Of a stretch of DNA of 64,000 nt, positions 61,888 through 64,000 are shown piece after piece; positions within the stretch are counted from its first letter, which is position 1, and each line of letters begins with the position of its first letter. Origin of the DNA: Alkalinema sp. FACHB-956 (GTDB lineage: Bacteria; Cyanobacteriota; Cyanobacteriia; Leptolyngbyales; Leptolyngbyaceae); contig NZ_JACJRC010000010.1 of the NCBI RefSeq assembly GCF_014697025.1, positions 1-64,000 on the forward strand. Reading direction: 5' to 3'. Under the pieces are notes generated by a model, which had not been told where the DNA came from, searched no databases, and was given only the letters and a program-made list of their open reading frames with translations. Position numbers and translations under genes: made by a program.

Positions 61888-62765
61888 ATCGTGTGCGTTT
61901 TTTCTTTGCCGAGGGGCGTCCGCACGACGATCGTGGCCCAATTGCGTTGCTGGGTTCGGGACTCTAGACGAAAGCTGCCATCCCGCCCGACTTCCAGTTC
62001 TTGGTCACCGTAGATCACGGCATTAATGGGATCAACTTTGCCTGCGACTCGCACCAAGCCCGATCGATAGGCGTCGGAGGTGTTGAGCTTGAGGGAGAGA
62101 TCTTCGACGGTGGGGCGGGGTGGGGTGGGTGGTTCGCCGGGATAAATCAGGGAAGAATAGCCCGCTTCCACCATGACGCTTTGGCCTTGGGCTTCGGCGG
62201 CAACGCTACCTTCGTTGGTCATAATGGCGGTACGACCTTGGGGACTGACGGCTACCCCAAATTCAGTGCCGCGCACACCTGCAATGCCGGAGGGGGTTTT
62301 GACTTCTAGGCGAGACCCTTTGTTGGTGAAGGGACGGACTTGGAGGGCAACTTGACCCCGGTGAACGTTAAGCAGAGTGACTCGGCCCCCATCGGCGGCA
62401 ATGGTGAGGTTCCGCACGGTGAAGTCAGTCTTTTCGGCGACTTTGACAATGCCAATATTGGAGTCGATGCCGATGACAGCACTCGATCTCGCGGCGGTGG
62501 TGAGTCCTTGGCCTGCGCTGAGGCGATCGCCGGATTGGGCCGGTCGAGGTCGGGATCCTTTATAGGTGACTTTCCCTTGGGTTTGTCTGACTTCTAAGCT
62601 GCGTTGGCCTTTGGGGAGTTGTACGTCGTTGGCGTAGACAGCCTGGGCTCCCAGCAGTAGAGTCGTGGTTGTTGCTAATAATACTCCCGTGAATCGCCCG
62701 AGGGAGACGGTTGCGTGAGGAGTAACGCGGAAAAAGTGCAAGAGGGATACCGGGAAATCAACCAT
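61875..62765 (-). CDS. FecR-domain exported protein
   Basis: A 296-residue protein. Signal: LGRFTGVLLATTTTLLLGAQ ending VYAND. FecR domain (about 55-200): LEVRQTQGKVTYKGSRPRPA, RLSAGQGLTTAARSSAVIGI, LLNVHRGQVALQVRPFTNKG, RLEVKTPSGIAGVRGTEFGV and AIMTNEGSVAAEAQG, all typical. C-terminal 80 residues fold as a beta domain (DPINAVIYGDQELEVGRDGS, WATIVVRTPLG), perhaps an Ig-like fold. Likely periplasmic. Cotranscribed upstream of a CHASE2 cyclase, a pairing found in several cyanobacteria as far as I recall. Confidence 0.9.
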   Translation of the reverse strand: MVDFPVSLLHFFRVTPHATVSLGRFTGVLLATTTTLLLGAQAVYANDVQLPKGQRSLEVRQTQGKVTYKGSRPRPAQSGDRLSAGQGLTTAARSSAVIGIDSNIGIVKVAEKTDFTVRNLTIAADGGRVTLLNVHRGQVALQVRPFTNKGSRLEVKTPSGIAGVRGTEFGVAVSPQGRTAIMTNEGSVAAEAQGQSVMVEAGYSSLIYPGEPPTPPRPTVEDLSLKLNTSDAYRSGLVRVAGKVDPINAVIYGDQELEVGRDGSFRLESRTQQRNWATIVVRTPLGKEKTHTIWLR

Positions 62766-62908
62766 AGCAAGTTCCGTTTGTATAGGAAATATCTCAATCC
62801 ATGTGTAAATATATCGAGTCTATTGCGTATAGAAAAGCACCAGGATCCTTTTCTCCTTGGCATCCGTGTTTTCCGGATAATTTGGGTTTTAACCATCTAA
62901 AGCTATGA

Positions 62909-63259
62909 TCAGGAATCCCAAAATTCACTGATGAGTAACTGCTGAATTTGCTCCTGCAAAGGTTTTACCTTGGTTTGCACAATGTCCCAGAGCACTTCAT
63001 CTTCAACCTGGAAATAGGCATGGGCGAGGATATCTCGCAGTCCTGCAATTTTTCGCCATTCAATTCCAGGAGCCAGATCGCGGATATTCTGTGGAATCTG
63101 CTTGACGGATTCACCAATGATTTGCAAATTGCGGGCGACAGCATCGATCGTTTTTTCATCGGCCACAAATTGTTCAAAGGTTAGCCCTTGGCTATAGCGT
63201 TGAACTTTGGCACAGGCGTCCAGGATATCTTCCAAATACAGTCGAAGATTACGCGACAT
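62909..63259 (-). CDS. hepT: HepT-type (DUF86) ribonuclease toxin
   Basis: A 116-residue HEPN-superfamily protein. The RX4HXY motif is R75-DILA-H80-A-Y82 (in GLRDILAHAYFQVE), the RNase active-site signature, and the helix with VARNLQIIGESVKQIPQNIR is typical of DUF86. HepT toxins cleave RNA and are neutralised by the MntA nucleotidyltransferase through AMPylation of the Tyr. Overlaps mntA by 11 bases, toxin downstream of antitoxin. Confidence 0.93.
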   Translation of the reverse strand: MSRNLRLYLEDILDACAKVQRYSQGLTFEQFVADEKTIDAVARNLQIIGESVKQIPQNIRDLAPGIEWRKIAGLRDILAHAYFQVEDEVLWDIVQTKVKPLQEQIQQLLISEFWDS

Positions 63260-63539
63260 GAATGGCTTCCTGTTCGACGGTGTGGCGAATTTGGGGGTTT
63301 AGGGATTTCCAGCTAACCAAATCAACCTGGGTACCTAGTTGGTCTTCTAGATACAATTTGACATCCATGTAGCGATCGAAGGTGAGGGGAGCGTCCCAAT
63401 CCACCAGAATATCGACATCACTGTCTGCATGGGCGCGATCGCGGGCGACGGAACCGAAGATCGATAACGATCGCACACCTAGCCCTCTGAGTACTTCTCG
63501 GTGCTGTCGTAAAATGGCTAGGGCTGTCTCTCGTTGCAT
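63249..63539 (-). CDS. mntA: MntA-type minimal nucleotidyltransferase antitoxin
   Basis: A 96-residue MNT-fold protein. The GSX10DXD motif is G29-S30 with D41 and D43 (FGSVARDRAHADSDVDILVD). The third carboxylate probably lies in the following strand (VDLVSWKSL). MntA adds AMP residues to HepT and represses the pair. First gene of the module; ATG for MQRETALA chosen. Its neighbours are unrelated, so the pair may be a mobile addition, but its base composition and HIP1 content look like the host. Confidence 0.93.
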   Translation of the reverse strand: MQRETALAILRQHREVLRGLGVRSLSIFGSVARDRAHADSDVDILVDWDAPLTFDRYMDVKLYLEDQLGTQVDLVSWKSLNPQIRHTVEQEAIHVA

Positions 63540-63715
63540 ACGGATTGCTTAACTTGTGGCTGAATTTAAAATGCCTAAATCGCTGCTTTTCTTCTGAGAT
63601 TGACAGGTCTCTTATAGCTCTATTGTAAGTCCAAACTGTAAGTCCAAGTCTCATGGGATCGCGGTTTCGGGTAGCATGGAAGCGCTAGTTTCGTGTGATA
63701 GGTTGCAGATTTGCC

Positions 63716-64000
63716 ATGACGATTCCCAGGACGATCGCGCCTCTTTCTTGGTCTGAATTGGAAGCATTGACGGATTTTCAACTGGATTATGTCAATGGCC
63801 CGACGAATGCGCAGTCGCGGTTGCGGTTGTTTGGGCAGCCGGAGTCGGCGGTGCGGGTGACGTTGTACCGCGATCACCATGCTTGGTGTCCCTATTGCCA
63901 AAAGGTGTGGCTGTGGTTGGAGGAAAAGCAAATTCCCTACCGCATTGAAAAGGTGACGATGTTTTGTTACGGGGAGAAGGAGCGCTGGTATAAGCAGAAG
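63716..64000 (+). CDS. Glutathione S-transferase family protein, truncated by window end
   Basis: The frame from ATG 63716 stays open to the window edge (95 codons). It reads [20 protein letters not shown], then [20 protein letters not shown] and [20 protein letters not shown], the thioredoxin-fold N-terminal domain of a GST with a CPYC motif after an approximately 50-residue N-terminal extension, which is usual for the cyanobacterial/plant group. Only the beginning is seen; the C-terminal helical domain lies outside the window. Confidence 0.85.
   Translation, partial: MTIPRTIAPLSWSELEALTDFQLDYVNGPTNAQSRLRLFGQPESAVRVTLYRDHHAWCPYCQKVWLWLEEKQIPYRIEKVTMFCYGEKERWYKQK

Overview
The window is cyanobacterial chromosome. 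It carries a redox-type phosphoribulokinase (prk), a ferredoxin-NADP reductase with an N-terminal CpcD-like phycobilisome-linker domain (petH), a CruP-type lycopene cyclase paralogue, Ycf51, GuaB3, a pilMNO-pilQ type IV pilus cluster without pilP, and very many HIP1-like GCGATCGC/CGATCG palindromes. The species cannot be fixed from this stretch. I see no rRNA, tRNA, CRISPR array, transposase or prophage gene. Genes are well spaced, mostly single or in short operons, with several clear hairpin terminators.

Layout. 0.2-9 kb: envelope and housekeeping genes (deacetylase/phosphodiester glycosidase fusion, SIMPL protein, SirB1-type protein, CruP-like flavoprotein, Cas4-like/RNase H-like nuclease, cysteine/cystine C-S lyase). 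9.2-13 kb: four uncharacterised genes on the plus strand (Pro/Ser-rich membrane protein, small anchored protein, lipoprotein with an M23-like look, secreted protein with a GGKNPAYYGHVDPGN motif), the last two translationally coupled. 13-19 kb: DUF4870 protein, slipin, a methyltransferase interrupted by an 18-bp tandem repeat, pentapeptide-repeat protein, soluble PilJ-type histidine kinase, CbiG-type protein. 19-23 kb: a large secreted FG-GAP/CARDB protein and cobO. 23.4-26 kb: divergent petH and prk. 26-32.6 kb: GxRPI-repeat protein, hslO, HU, cobD and a disulfide-less FAD oxidoreductase. 32.7-39 kb: LOG protein, thioredoxin, GuaB3, Ycf51, and a coupled Fe-type dehydrogenase/aminotransferase pair. 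39-44 kb: pilMNO-pilQ. 44.7-50 kb: orphan sugar-binding lipoprotein and a divergent FecR-domain protein/outer-membrane beta-barrel pair. 50-59 kb: rhodanese, peptidoglycan-binding protein, degenerate ADP-ribosylglycohydrolase, PgpH-type HD phosphohydrolase, macrodomain protein, collagen-like secreted protein. 59.4-64 kb: a 52-residue membrane protein, CHASE2 adenylate cyclase, second FecR protein, a HepT/MntA toxin-antitoxin pair and a truncated glutathione S-transferase.

Common threads. Cobalamin genes (cbiG, cobO, cobD) are scattered. Two FecR-domain proteins lie near, respectively, a beta-barrel and a CHASE2 cyclase, which suggests envelope sensing. Macrodomain and ADP-ribosylglycohydrolase-like genes flank a cyclic-dinucleotide phosphodiesterase candidate. 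The most pervasive unusual property is short direct tandem duplication (units about 12-36 bp) in intergenic DNA and, in multiples of three, inside coding regions. Start codons were moved from the longest open frame wherever a signal peptide, domain start or Shine-Dalgarno-like sequence favoured an internal codon.
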